NCBI GenBank assembly: GCA_019752335.1
Contig: JAIEMJ010000027.1
Span: 1-52,517 of the forward strand
DNA from: Bryobacteraceae bacterium
Lineage (GTDB): Bacteria; Acidobacteriota; Terriglobia; Bryobacterales; Bryobacteraceae
Direction: 5' to 3'
DNA length: 52,517 bases
The position numbers were made by a program, and so were the translations under genes. The stretch's first letter is position 1. The number at the start of each line of letters is the position of its first letter. Positions 34,553 through 43,696 of the stretch are shown here, piece after piece. Below the pieces are notes generated by a model, which was given only the letters and a program-made list of their open reading frames with translations, did no database searches and had not been told where the DNA came from.

Positions 34553-36199
34553 TTAGTTGCCGCCGCTCGACGCCGGCGCCGCGTCCTTCTTCACTTCCGG
34601 ACGCTTCGGCGGCGCTTTCGGCAACGGCTTGCGCGGCAACATTTCATCGCGATTGGCCGTGTGGTACACAAACGACGCCAGAACCGCCACTTCCTGCATG
34701 AGGTCCGCGCGCTGAATCCGGTCGTAGGTGTCCATGTTCGAGTGGTGCGTCCGCGAAGAGTAGTCCATCGGGTCTTGGATGAATTGGAAGGCCGGAATGC
34801 CCACGGCGTCGAAGGAGACATGGTCCGTGCTGCCGGTATTGCGGCCCGTGACGTGTAAAGCGCCGCCGAGATCTTTGAGCGGCGCGAACCACTGCTCGAA
34901 CACCGGCTTCACCATATCGTTTCCCTGCGTGTAGATGCCCCGGATCTTGCCCACGCCGTTGTCGATATTGAAATACGCCGAAATGCGGCCGTGCTCCTTG
35001 GTGAGCTGCATTGTCTCGCGATCCGCCAAGTGTTCCTTCACCCACGCTCGGGACCCCAAGAGCCCCTGCTCCTCGCCGCTCCACAGGCCCACCTTCACCG
35101 AGCGATTCAACGTCACGCCGCTCGCCTTCAGCACCCGCAGCGTCTCGATCATCGCCGCGCAGGACGCGCCATTATCGGTCGCCCCCGTCGCCCCTTGCCA
35201 GCTATCCAGGTGCGCGCCGATCATCACATACTCGTCCTTGTTCTTGCCCGTCCCGGCGATCTCGCCGATCACGTTGAAGGAGTCCTTGCTCTCGTCGTGG
35301 AACTGGCTCTTGATGTTGAACTCCACCTTCACCGGAATCTTGTTCGAGATCAGCCGGTGCAGCCGGTTGTAATGCTCGGTGGCGATGGCCGCCATCGGCG
35401 GCGGCGTAACGGACTTCGGATCCTGTGACCCTCCCGACGTGCCAAACACCGTCCCGCCTTCGCCCTTCGTACCCGCCGACAGCGTCAGCAGCACGCCTTC
35501 GTCTTTCAGAAACTGGCTGCGCTGATCCCGGAAGCGCGTCATCACCGCGCGGATCCCCTCGGGCGTCGTCGGACGCTCCTGGCCCGGCGCCAGCGGCAAC
35601 GCGAACTGCGGCGCGCCGCTCTGCTCGCCTGGACCCCGCACCCCACTCATCGTCGCCGCCAGTTCCATCTCTTCTAGCTCGGCCTCGGTATAGCGCTTGG
35701 CAAAGGGCGTCACCGGCAGCGTCAAGTCGCGCGGACGCTCCATCAGGACGATCTTGTCCCGCAGCTTGCCCTTGTACCGGGCGAAGTCCGCCGGCGACGT
35801 GATCGGCGCGAAGATCACTTCGCCGCCTACCGTACCATTCGTGCCCGGCGTCCAGGCCAGCGGATAGCCGATGATCGTCGCCGCCGTCGGTTCCACCATG
35901 TGCATATCAAAATGCGAGTAGCTCCAGCCCCGGCCGAACTCCCACTTTTCCAGCTTCGCGCTCGCGCCGTGCTCTTGTAAACGCTTCACCGCATACTCGG
36001 CGGCGGCTTTGTGCGCTGGCGAACCCGTCACCCGGGCGCCGATCACTTCGGTGATCTGGAACAGGGTGTCCATCACCTTGGAATTGTTCAAAGCCTCTTC
36101 CCTTATGCGGTGAACGGCCGGTAAGTCTACTCGTTCCTGCGCGGGCAGCGCGAGGGCCAAGCTGAGGGTAATCGCAAAGGCGGACCGAATCGTCTTCAT
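34553..36199 (-). CDS. Secreted M28 family aminopeptidase (second copy)
   Basis: 548 residues from ATG 36199, where a signal peptide MKTIRSAFAITLSLALALPAQ begins. Domains: N-terminal cap, PA domain (about 130-260, GKLRDKIVLMERP), then the M28 catalytic core with zinc ligands in MIGAHLDSWQGATGATDNGASCA, GLWSGEEQGLLGS, YFNIDNG and STDHVSFDA. It should cleave N-terminal residues from peptides or dipeptides outside the cytoplasm. It resembles carboxypeptidase Q/aminopeptidase S type enzymes. TATGCT sits 7 nt before the ATG. Together with the methyltransferase and the first M28 copy it forms a minus-strand run. Confidence 0.9.
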   Translation of the reverse strand: MKTIRSAFAITLSLALALPAQERVDLPAVHRIREEALNNSKVMDTLFQITEVIGARVTGSPAHKAAAEYAVKRLQEHGASAKLEKWEFGRGWSYSHFDMHMVEPTAATIIGYPLAWTPGTNGTVGGEVIFAPITSPADFARYKGKLRDKIVLMERPRDLTLPVTPFAKRYTEAELEEMELAATMSGVRGPGEQSGAPQFALPLAPGQERPTTPEGIRAVMTRFRDQRSQFLKDEGVLLTLSAGTKGEGGTVFGTSGGSQDPKSVTPPPMAAIATEHYNRLHRLISNKIPVKVEFNIKSQFHDESKDSFNVIGEIAGTGKNKDEYVMIGAHLDSWQGATGATDNGASCAAMIETLRVLKASGVTLNRSVKVGLWSGEEQGLLGSRAWVKEHLADRETMQLTKEHGRISAYFNIDNGVGKIRGIYTQGNDMVKPVFEQWFAPLKDLGGALHVTGRNTGSTDHVSFDAVGIPAFQFIQDPMDYSSRTHHSNMDTYDRIQRADLMQEVAVLASFVYHTANRDEMLPRKPLPKAPPKRPEVKKDAAPASSGGN

Positions 36200-36206
36200 T
36201 CGACGT

Positions 36207-36212
36207 AGCATA
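36207..36212 (-). promoter_or_regulatory. -10-like TATGCT box, 7 nt before ATG
   Basis: Minus-strand TATGCT is followed by ACGTCGA and the ATG at 36199. No ribosome-binding site is present, fitting the leaderless pattern seen at other first genes here. Confidence 0.5.
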
Positions 36213-36280
36213 GCAGGCTGCAACCAGACTGTGAACATCCTGGAAAAAAGTGACGATGGTGCCAGTGAGAACAAGATGCG

Positions 36281-36300
36281 CTCTAAAGTGCTCTAAAGTG
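36281..36300. repeat. Tandem duplication of CTCTAAAGTG
   Basis: The 10-mer CTCTAAAGTG occurs twice head-to-tail in the 148-bp gap between the AGE epimerase end and the peptidase start. A partial copy (CTCTAAAG) recurs at about 36345. Meaning unknown; it could be a regulator site for the peptidase promoter. Confidence 0.5.
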
Positions 36301-36347
36301 ATTCTCGCCGCCCTCACCTTCGGCCCGACGCCGTCAACGGAAGGTCT

Positions 36348-37457
36348 CTAAAGCGCGTGGCGGAAGAAGATCTCGCTGCAATAGAGCAGGGCGCGCGGAA
36401 TGTGGAAGCAACCTTTGTAATGGTTGCCTTTCAGCGTCAACTCCGGCACTCCACTTTTATCAAGATAACCGAACCACTCCCGGTTCCGCTCGTCCCGAAA
36501 GTGTCTCCAGGTATACTCATCCACCTGGTCAAACCAACTCAGCCACCGGCGGTCACCCGTCCGGTCGTAAGCCGTCGCCAAGGCGACCAGCGCCTCTACG
36601 TGTACCCACCACAGCCGCTGCGAGCTCTCGAGCTGCAACGTCGGATGCCCGGCAATATCGACGAAGTACGGAAAGCCCTCCTGCCAGTAAGTCATCGTCT
36701 GGGCGACCACGTCCAACAGCCACTGCTCCATCCCGGCATCCGGCGAGTAGTCCAGCAGCCGCAGCAAAATCCAGGCGATTTCGAAGGAACTGCCCGGGCA
36801 AAACAACCGCCCTTCCGGAGTGGCTAAATCTGTCGCTGTTTCCAACAGCACGCCCTTCTGTAAGTGCGCTTTCACGCCCCGCAGACAGTCGCGCATCAGA
36901 GGTAAGTCGGGCGTATCCTCGGCGAGTTCCAACGCCATAAACGCCAGCACGTAGATATCGGCCAGTTGGCTCGCCGGCTCTCCGAAAGACGGGCGCCCCA
37001 GCAAAGTAGGATCCGCGATCCAGGTTCGTACCTTGCGAAAAAGACCCTCCGCCTCGGCCCGCAGGGTCGCGTCGTTCGTAGCCTTACTGAGTTCCAGCAG
37101 ACCCAGCATCACGAACACCGCCCCATAAGGTTTTCGTTGATAAGCGGCCGGCGCACCGTCCGCCTGCACGGCGAAGTAACAACGGCCCTCGGCGTCATAG
37201 ACGTTTTTCCGCAGAAACTCCGCCCCCTGTTGTGCCGCCTCCAGCCATTCCTGACGCGGTTCTACTGCTCGATAAAGCTTGGCGAGCGTCCACACCTGCC
37301 GGCCATTCAGCCAAACATACTTCCGGCGGTCGTAGATCTGGCCGTCGCGATCCAAGCACGTGAAGAAACCACCGTGCTCCTGGTCAACCGAGTGGCGCAT
37401 CCAGAAAGGGATTACATTTTCGAGTAACTCCCGGCGATATCGTTCCGCGCGTGTCAT
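36348..37457 (-). CDS. AGE family epimerase/isomerase
   Basis: 369 residues from ATG 37457, which overlaps the upstream stop by 4 bp (ATGA). It has the (alpha/alpha)6-barrel signature of N-acylglucosamine 2-epimerases and mannose/cellobiose isomerases: ENVIPFWMRHSVDQEHGGFFTCLDRDG, RKYVWLNGRQVWTLAKLY, PGSSFEIAWILLRL, LWWVHVEALVALATAYDRTGD, and NHYKGCFHIPRALL with the general-base His. It interconverts epimers or aldose/ketose sugars in the cytoplasm. As last gene of the five-gene operon it probably processes a sugar released or modified by the exported products. Confidence 0.88.
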   Translation of the reverse strand: MTRAERYRRELLENVIPFWMRHSVDQEHGGFFTCLDRDGQIYDRRKYVWLNGRQVWTLAKLYRAVEPRQEWLEAAQQGAEFLRKNVYDAEGRCYFAVQADGAPAAYQRKPYGAVFVMLGLLELSKATNDATLRAEAEGLFRKVRTWIADPTLLGRPSFGEPASQLADIYVLAFMALELAEDTPDLPLMRDCLRGVKAHLQKGVLLETATDLATPEGRLFCPGSSFEIAWILLRLLDYSPDAGMEQWLLDVVAQTMTYWQEGFPYFVDIAGHPTLQLESSQRLWWVHVEALVALATAYDRTGDRRWLSWFDQVDEYTWRHFRDERNREWFGYLDKSGVPELTLKGNHYKGCFHIPRALLYCSEIFFRHAL

Positions 37458-38647
37458 GGAATCAGCTTCACGGCCTCCGTTTGCAATTTCCGCGCCCCAC
37501 GGACGGCCCGTCTCACCCGCGCGCGGCCTGCCGGCGTCACCATCTCGAGCACCCGTTCCGCCAGCGCCGGACCCTCGATTGCCTCGATCTCCGCGTAGTT
37601 CTCTCTCAGTCCTACGTCCCGCCACATTTGGCCTTTGATGCCGTCTTCCGGCTGATGTAAGTAGAATCCCGGCGTGCCCAGGGCATCGGCGATGATCGGC
37701 GAATGGCACTCGCAACTCAGCACGCCTGCCGCCCGCGCGTAAATCGACGCAGCCTCGTCCGTCAACCAATACTCCCGGCGGCGCACCACGTGACGCTTCA
37801 CGTCTTCCGGCAGCGGAGCATAGAGCAGCGGGTCAATAATGTCGAGTTGATAAGTCATCTCGGGGCACAACAACACCTGACCGGCCCCATCTCGCACCCA
37901 GCGGATAATCGCCGCCCGAAGTTTCGCATGATCGGTTTCAGCGTATTTCTCATTGTGCGCGTCGCGCCGCGCGAGCTCCTCCGCGCTCTGCGTTACCGCG
38001 CGAATGCGATGGTAAGGCGTGTAACGTAGCCGGGGAATCACGCACAGGAAACGCTGTAGCTTGTTCTCCCGCAAAAAAACATCGCCGCGCGCGTCGTCGC
38101 GCATATTCAGGCTGAAGGTGCCGTCCGGCACAAAGCCCATCCGCGGCATGGTCACTCCGCCCACGCGTAAATTCGCCAACGACTTCGTCTCGCGCGTGAA
38201 AACGAATACCGCCTCGTTGAGTAAGTCGCGCAACGGCTCATCCATCTGCGCCGACGCGGCTTCCGGATTGAGCGTCACCGTCACGCCGAGTACGCCGTAT
38301 GGCTTCGCCGTCATTTTCCGCCAGGCCGCCATATGTCGCTGAGCCACCACGTTGGGTCCGGAGCCGTGCACAAAGAAACTAGCTTCTTCAAACGCGGCGC
38401 GGATTGCCGGAGAATCCGGCTCGCCGCTTACTTGGCGCACGTGCGGAAAATGACGGGTCAGCATCTGGTCGACGCCTCGATCCAGTGCGTTCGACCACAG
38501 AATCACCCGACGGTGGCGCAGCAAAGTGAGTACGCCTGGAGAATGCGCAATATCGCCAATATTCACCGTCTGCCAACCGGACCGCAGTAGGAGGGTGCCG
38601 GAAGGCGCGAACGCCGAAAACAGAACCGAACGCCGGCTTAAGCGCAT
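37454..38647 (-). CDS. Polysaccharide pyruvyl transferase-like protein
   Basis: 397 residues. SGWQTVNIGDIAHSPGVLTLL and later LSCECHSPIIADALGTPGFYL match the pyruvyl transferase family (CsaB/GumL type, GT-B-like fold). The first 25 residues (MRLSRRSVLFSAFAPSGTLLLRS) resemble a twin-arginine leader, which would place it outside the cytoplasm; if so, use of PEP as donor becomes unlikely and another activity must be considered. The start overlaps the preceding gene by 10 bp and the stop overlaps the epimerase start, so it is embedded in a coupled operon. Function uncertain. Confidence 0.72.
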   Translation of the reverse strand: MRLSRRSVLFSAFAPSGTLLLRSGWQTVNIGDIAHSPGVLTLLRHRRVILWSNALDRGVDQMLTRHFPHVRQVSGEPDSPAIRAAFEEASFFVHGSGPNVVAQRHMAAWRKMTAKPYGVLGVTVTLNPEAASAQMDEPLRDLLNEAVFVFTRETKSLANLRVGGVTMPRMGFVPDGTFSLNMRDDARGDVFLRENKLQRFLCVIPRLRYTPYHRIRAVTQSAEELARRDAHNEKYAETDHAKLRAAIIRWVRDGAGQVLLCPEMTYQLDIIDPLLYAPLPEDVKRHVVRRREYWLTDEAASIYARAAGVLSCECHSPIIADALGTPGFYLHQPEDGIKGQMWRDVGLRENYAEIEAIEGPALAERVLEMVTPAGRARVRRAVRGARKLQTEAVKLIP

Positions 38648-39288
38648 AGTGATTGAATCCCATCCGACTCATATATCTCCACGCCCGGCTTCGCCTCCAG
38701 TGACTGACGTAACATCGCCCCGGCCACCGTCGTCACCCGGATCGGCCGGTACTTGCGTATCGGACCCAGCATCAGCGGCGACGCCGCCTGCATCAAGAGA
38801 ATCCCCGCCCGTTCTCCTGGCCGCGACTCCTGGCGTCCGCCCACCAGGATCGACGGCCGGTAAATTCCCAGCGATGCGAAACCCAGCGCCGCCAAGTCAC
38901 GCTCGGTTTCGCCTTTCACCCGGTTATAGAAAATGCGCGATTGCGCATCAGCCCCCAACGAACTTACTACGCCAAAATGCTGCGCCCCGTGCGCCTTCGC
39001 CGCCGCGGCGAACGCCAGCACGTAGTCGTGATCCACTTGGCGAAACGCGGCCTCCGAGCCCGCCGTCTTGATCGTCGTCCCCAAACAACAGAAAGCCGCA
39101 TCCACGAAACCAGGGTTCGCCTCGCGCAAGTTCGTGAAGTCCGCGGCGGTCTCGGTTAGTTTCGGGTCGACGATCGTCAGCGGCCGCCGCACAAAGGCGA
39201 CCACCCGGTCATAGCGGGGTTCGCGCAACAACAAAGACAAGAGGGCCGATCCTGTTAGTCCCGTCGCCCCGGCGATCCAAGCGCGCAT
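38638..39288 (-). CDS. NAD(P)-binding Rossmann protein (HTATIP2-like)
   Basis: 216 residues from ATG 39288, which overlaps the TAA of the DUF1501 gene by one base. The N-terminus AWIAGATGLTGSALLSLLL is a dinucleotide-binding loop; FCCLGTTIKTAGSEAAFRQVDHDYVLAFA, GVVSSLGADAQSRIFYNRVKGETE with a Y-x3-K and YRPSILVGGR follow the pattern of atypical short-chain reductases of the TIP30/NmrA type. Cytoplasmic oxidoreductase or redox sensor of unknown substrate. Its tight position between exported proteins is notable. Confidence 0.83.
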   Translation of the reverse strand: MRAWIAGATGLTGSALLSLLLREPRYDRVVAFVRRPLTIVDPKLTETAADFTNLREANPGFVDAAFCCLGTTIKTAGSEAAFRQVDHDYVLAFAAAAKAHGAQHFGVVSSLGADAQSRIFYNRVKGETERDLAALGFASLGIYRPSILVGGRQESRPGERAGILLMQAASPLMLGPIRKYRPIRVTTVAGAMLRQSLEAKPGVEIYESDGIQSLCA

Positions 39289-40694
39289 TAAGCCTTCGTC
39301 TCCCGCAGAATCGGCTTCACCACGCTGCCATGGACATCCGTCAGCCGGAAATAACGGCCCTGAAAGCGGTAAGTCAGTTTCGTGTGGTCCACGCCCAGAC
39401 AATGCAGAATCGTCGCCTGTAAGTCGTGAACATGCACTGGATCCTTCACCACGTTGTAGCTGTAGTCATCGGTCTCGCCATAACTTACTCCTGGAGCAAC
39501 GCCGCCGCCGGCCATCCAAATGGAGAAACAACGCGGATGGTGGTCGCGGCCGTACTCTTCTTTCGTGAATACGCCTTGGCAATAAACCGTCCGTCCGAAT
39601 TCGCCGCCCCACACGACCAACGTATCGTCAAGCATCCCGCGCTGCTTCAAGTCCGTCACTAGCGCCGCCGCCGCTTGGTCGGTCTCCCGGCAGCGATTCG
39701 GCATCCCCTTCACTAGTCCGCCGTGATGGTCCCAATCGCGGTGGTAAAGCTGAATAAAGCGGACTCCGCGTTCCGCCAGCCGGCGTGCCAGCAGGCAGTT
39801 ATAGGCGAAAGTACCCGGCTTCGTCGCGTCGTCGCCGTAGAGTTTCAACGTTGCGGCGCTCTCCTGCTTCAGATCTACTAACTCCGGCACCGACGATTGC
39901 ATGCGAAACGCCATTTCATACTGCGCAATCCGCGTCGCGATCTCCGGGTCTCCAGCTTCCTCCAGCTTCAATTGATTCAATTCGTTCAGCGAATCCAGGT
40001 AGGTCCGGCGATTGTCCTTGGAAAAGCCGTTCGGATCCGTCAGATAGAGTACTGGGTCGCCCACCGACCGGAACTTCACGCCCTGGTACCGCGTCGGCAG
40101 GAAGCCGGAGCCCCACAGGCGGTCATAGAGCGGCTGCCCCGTGCCGCCACTGCCCGGCGAGATCATCACGACGAAAGCCGGCAAGTCCGCCGTCTCAGCT
40201 CCGAGTCCATAGGCGGCCCAGGCGCCCATGCTGGGGCGGCCAGCGATCTGCGACCCCGTCTGAAAGAACGTCACCGCCGGATCATGGTTGATGGCTTCCG
40301 TGTGCAGCGACTTCACAAAACAAAGGTCATCGGCAATCGCGGCCGTGTGCGGCAATAAGTCACTCACCCAGGCGCCGCTTTGCCCGCGCTGCTTCAAAGT
40401 AAATTTCGAGGCCACCACCGGAAACTTCGCCTGTTGCGACGACATCCCCGTCAGGCGTTGCCCCTGACGAATGCTTTCGGGTAAGTCGGTGCCCGTAAGT
40501 TCCGCCAGTCTCGGCTTATAGTCGAAGGTCTCGAACTGCGACGGGCCGCCGCTCTGAAAGAGGTAGATCACCCGTTTTGCCGTCGGCGGACGCGTCGGCA
40601 TCCCTGGTAGGCCGCCGGTCGTCTTGGCGCCGAGTAAGTGCGATAACGCCGCTAGGCTCGTCGCGCCTTGGGTCAATATGTCGCGGCGTCTCAT
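39288..40694 (-). CDS. DUF1501 domain protein
   Basis: 468 residues. Begins MRRRDILTQGATSLAALSHLLGA, a twin-arginine-type leader, then KRVIYLFQSGGPSQFETFDYKP, HDPAVTFFQTGSQ, SMGAWAAYGLG, VVWGGEFGRT and GRDHHPRCFSIWMAGGGV. DUF1501 proteins belong to the alkaline-phosphatase/sulfatase superfamily fold and are nearly always encoded beside DUF1549/DUF1553 proteins, as here, where its ATG overlaps the stop of the 40691-43696 gene. The role of the pair is unproven; an exported enzyme complex acting on polysaccharides has been proposed. Confidence 0.9.
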   Translation of the reverse strand: MRRRDILTQGATSLAALSHLLGAKTTGGLPGMPTRPPTAKRVIYLFQSGGPSQFETFDYKPRLAELTGTDLPESIRQGQRLTGMSSQQAKFPVVASKFTLKQRGQSGAWVSDLLPHTAAIADDLCFVKSLHTEAINHDPAVTFFQTGSQIAGRPSMGAWAAYGLGAETADLPAFVVMISPGSGGTGQPLYDRLWGSGFLPTRYQGVKFRSVGDPVLYLTDPNGFSKDNRRTYLDSLNELNQLKLEEAGDPEIATRIAQYEMAFRMQSSVPELVDLKQESAATLKLYGDDATKPGTFAYNCLLARRLAERGVRFIQLYHRDWDHHGGLVKGMPNRCRETDQAAAALVTDLKQRGMLDDTLVVWGGEFGRTVYCQGVFTKEEYGRDHHPRCFSIWMAGGGVAPGVSYGETDDYSYNVVKDPVHVHDLQATILHCLGVDHTKLTYRFQGRYFRLTDVHGSVVKPILRETKA

Positions 40695-43600
40695 TCTTTC
40701 GTCACCACCTCGTCTAAATTCAGAATCAAACTCGCCAAAGCCGTATAGGCCGCTAACTCCGGTGCTGGCCAGCGCGGATCGCGTGGCGACTCCCCCTGCT
40801 TCAAGTATTCACCGGCCGCCTGCGGATCCTGCTGATACTCCTTCTGGAATTTCTCCAGCGCCGCGCTCAGAATCCCCATCTCCGCTTCCTTCGGCGCCCG
40901 GCCCAGCGCGGCCTGATATGCGTAAGTCAGGCGGCGTTCTCGCGCATCGCCCGCCGCTAGCATCCGCTCGGCCAACTTACGCGACGCCTCCAGATAAACG
41001 ACATCGTTCATCAGGTTCAAGGCCTGCAGCGGCGTATTAGTCCGGCCCTCGCGCACAATGCAAAGCTCGCGCGTCGGCGAATCGAAATTCACCATGCTGG
41101 GTGGCGCTATCGTGCGTTTCCAGTAAGTGTACAGGCTGCGCCGGTAGAGTCCCTCGCCTTGATCCGCGACATAGCCCTTTCCTCCGATCAGTTCTTGCCA
41201 CAGCCCCGGCGGCTGATAAGGCTTCACTGACGGCCCGCCCGTCCGATCTACCAGCAAGCCAGAGATGGCCAAGGCCTGATCGCGCACCATCTCCGGTGAA
41301 ATGCGTAGTCGTGGTCCGCGCGCGAGTAACCGGTTTTCCGGATCCCGCGCGAGTAAGTTCGGCGTCACCTGCGAACTCTGCCGGTAAGTCGCGCTCATCA
41401 CGATCGTTTTCAGGATCGCCTTCGTATCCCAGCCATTCTCCATAAACTCGACCGCCAGCCAGTCGAGCAACTCCATGTCTAGGGGCCACTCGCCTTGCGA
41501 GCCAAAGTCCTCTACCGTCTTCACCAGTCCGGTGCCAAAGAGCATCTGCCAATAGCGATTCACGGTTACGCGCGCCGTAAGCGGATTCTCCCGCGACACG
41601 ATCCACTTCGCCAGGCCCAGCCGGTTCTTCGGCCACTCGTCTCGCCAACCCGGTAGAGCACTCGGAATCGCCGGGCTCACCGGCTCACCGTGCTGATCAT
41701 AGGCGCCGCGCTTCAAGACATAAGCTTGCCGCGCGGACGCGCTCTCCTGCATCACCATCACCGTCGAAACGGTCTCCAGATACTTCGCGCGCTCGTCTTC
41801 CAGCTTCTTTAACTCGGCGCGCTCCTTCTTCCATGCTTCGGGCAGTCCGAGATCCAGAAACGCCAGCCGCAGCTTCGTCGCGGCCGCTTTGCTGGTTACC
41901 GCGCGCAAACCCGCCGGAGTCTGCTTCAGCGGTAACGTGCTGACTTCTTCGGCGCTCAAAGCCCGATTGTAAATCAGCGGCTCTTCAATCGTGCCCGAAA
42001 ATCGCAGGCTCGCCCCCGCGCCGATCCGCCACGGATACTTATTCTCAATCGGCCAAACTAAGTTATCGAAAAGCACATTCAACGGCTGCTCGACGCCGTC
42101 CACATACAAGTGGATTCCCGCCGCCCGCATACTGCCGTCGTAAGTGGCCGCCACGTGCTGCCATTTCTGTAACTCCAGCGGTGCCTTGGTTTCCACCCGC
42201 GCGCCTAAGTCACTCCAGCGGAAAACGATATGCAGGCGCAGCTTGCCATCCACTAAGTACAAGCCATGTTGCTGGCCTTCCCATTCGTCTTCCGCCCGAG
42301 AGACGATGGCCCCCTTGCCACTCTCCGGTTTGATCCACGCCGCAAACGTAAACGGATCCTGATTGTTGAAGCGCGGTGTATCTGGGGCATCCTTAGGTAG
42401 CTTGCGCTCCATCACCGACTTCCCATCGAACGGCGCGCACTTACCCTCGCAAACGAAACCGGACTTACCCTCCAGCACTAAGCCATCGTGAATTTTCCAA
42501 GGCTGATCCGGCGCCGCCCAAGCCGCCTGGGCCCGCGCGACTTCCGGCTCCCTTGCGGCTACGCGAGCGTGAAGGAGCGCTAACCGGTCATCAAAGTCAT
42601 TCAGCTTCGCTTGCTCCGCCGGACGCGGCGCCTTCAAGTGCGGCGGCTCATTCCCGAAGTTCCAAACAAAGCCCCGCTCCGGAACGCTGTTATAGAAGGC
42701 AAACATCGAGTAAAAATCCTTCTGCGCCAGCGGGTCAAACTTGTGATCGTGGCACCGCGCGCAGCCGAGCGTCAGCCCCAGCCACACCGTGGACGTCGTC
42801 TCCGCCCGGTCCGCGACGTACTCCACCCTGAACTCCTCGTCAATAATGCCGCCCTCCGCGCTCGTCCGATGGTTGCGTTGAAAACCGGTGGCAATCTTCT
42901 GCGCCAAGGTCGGCTTCGGCAGTAAGTCGCCCGCCAGTTGCTCGATCGTGAATTGATCGAAGGGCATGTTCTTGCGATAGGCATCAATCACCCAATCGCG
43001 CCAACGCCACATATCCCGCGGACCATCGGTCTGGTAGCCGTTCGTATCGGCGTAACGCGCGGCCTCGAGCCAACGGATGGCCATGCGCTCCGCGTAGCGA
43101 TCGCTGGACAACAGGCGATCCACCACGCGTTCATAAGCGTGCGGCGAAGGGTCCGCCAGAAACGCCTCCATCTCGGCCGGCGACGGCGGCAGTCCCGTCA
43201 GGTCCAGCGTCACACGCCGCAGCAACGTGCGCGGCGAGGCCGGTGCCGCGGGCGTCAGCCCCTCACGCTCCAGCCGCGTGCGGACGAAGGAATCGATCCC
43301 AGCCATGGGTGGCCGCTTTGGCGCCACAAAGGAATAGTGCGGCTCATACGGCGCGCCTTCTTCGATCCAACGCTTGATTAAGGCGATCTGTTCGGCCGGC
43401 AAAGCATCGTGGCCGGCGTAGGCCGGCGGCATTCGTTTGCCCTTGTTCGTCGAAGTGATCCGCTGAAAGATCCCGCTTTGCCCCGCGTCCCCCGGAATGA
43501 TTCCGCGCCGCCCTTGCCCCAGGTCCGCCTTCGCGTCGGCCTCCCGGTCCAGCCGCAGCGGACTCTTGCGATTGCCCTGGTCCGGCCCGTGGCAGGCAAA

Positions 43601-43696
43601 GCAGCGATCCGAGAGCAACGGCCGGATCTGGCGGTTGAATTGCACCGGCTGTGCGCCTAAACCGGTAGTGAAAATCAGGGCAACGATGATGCGCAT
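40691..43696 (-). CDS. PSD1-type cytochrome-like protein (PSCyt1, DUF1549, LamG, DUF1553)
   Basis: 1001 residues with a signal peptide. Cytochrome-like segment with C32-F-A-C35-H36 and SPLRLD (PSCyt1), then DUF1549 (about 125-335: DRLLSSDRYAERMAIRWLEAARYADTNGYQ, FTIEQLAGDLLP, CARCHDHKFDP with a second C-x2-C-H). A LamG/concanavalin domain of about 150 residues (FTFAAWIKPESGKGAIVSR, HVAATYDG) is inserted before DUF1553 (about 690-960: NRYWQMLFGTGLVKTVEDFG, LQALNLMNDVVYLEASRKLA). This architecture is best known from Planctomycetes and Acidobacteriota and is probably an exported haem protein acting on carbohydrates. First gene of the five-gene operon. Confidence 0.9.
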   Translation of the reverse strand: MRIIVALIFTTGLGAQPVQFNRQIRPLLSDRCFACHGPDQGNRKSPLRLDREADAKADLGQGRRGIIPGDAGQSGIFQRITSTNKGKRMPPAYAGHDALPAEQIALIKRWIEEGAPYEPHYSFVAPKRPPMAGIDSFVRTRLEREGLTPAAPASPRTLLRRVTLDLTGLPPSPAEMEAFLADPSPHAYERVVDRLLSSDRYAERMAIRWLEAARYADTNGYQTDGPRDMWRWRDWVIDAYRKNMPFDQFTIEQLAGDLLPKPTLAQKIATGFQRNHRTSAEGGIIDEEFRVEYVADRAETTSTVWLGLTLGCARCHDHKFDPLAQKDFYSMFAFYNSVPERGFVWNFGNEPPHLKAPRPAEQAKLNDFDDRLALLHARVAAREPEVARAQAAWAAPDQPWKIHDGLVLEGKSGFVCEGKCAPFDGKSVMERKLPKDAPDTPRFNNQDPFTFAAWIKPESGKGAIVSRAEDEWEGQQHGLYLVDGKLRLHIVFRWSDLGARVETKAPLELQKWQHVAATYDGSMRAAGIHLYVDGVEQPLNVLFDNLVWPIENKYPWRIGAGASLRFSGTIEEPLIYNRALSAEEVSTLPLKQTPAGLRAVTSKAAATKLRLAFLDLGLPEAWKKERAELKKLEDERAKYLETVSTVMVMQESASARQAYVLKRGAYDQHGEPVSPAIPSALPGWRDEWPKNRLGLAKWIVSRENPLTARVTVNRYWQMLFGTGLVKTVEDFGSQGEWPLDMELLDWLAVEFMENGWDTKAILKTIVMSATYRQSSQVTPNLLARDPENRLLARGPRLRISPEMVRDQALAISGLLVDRTGGPSVKPYQPPGLWQELIGGKGYVADQGEGLYRRSLYTYWKRTIAPPSMVNFDSPTRELCIVREGRTNTPLQALNLMNDVVYLEASRKLAERMLAAGDARERRLTYAYQAALGRAPKEAEMGILSAALEKFQKEYQQDPQAAGEYLKQGESPRDPRWPAPELAAYTALASLILNLDEVVTKE

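Noticed and set aside
36600-43000. Repeated GTAAGT strings resembling splice donor sites
   Set aside because: This is a bacterial region with continuous open frames; the strings are the antisense of ACT-TAC and NAC-TTA codon pairs, not introns.
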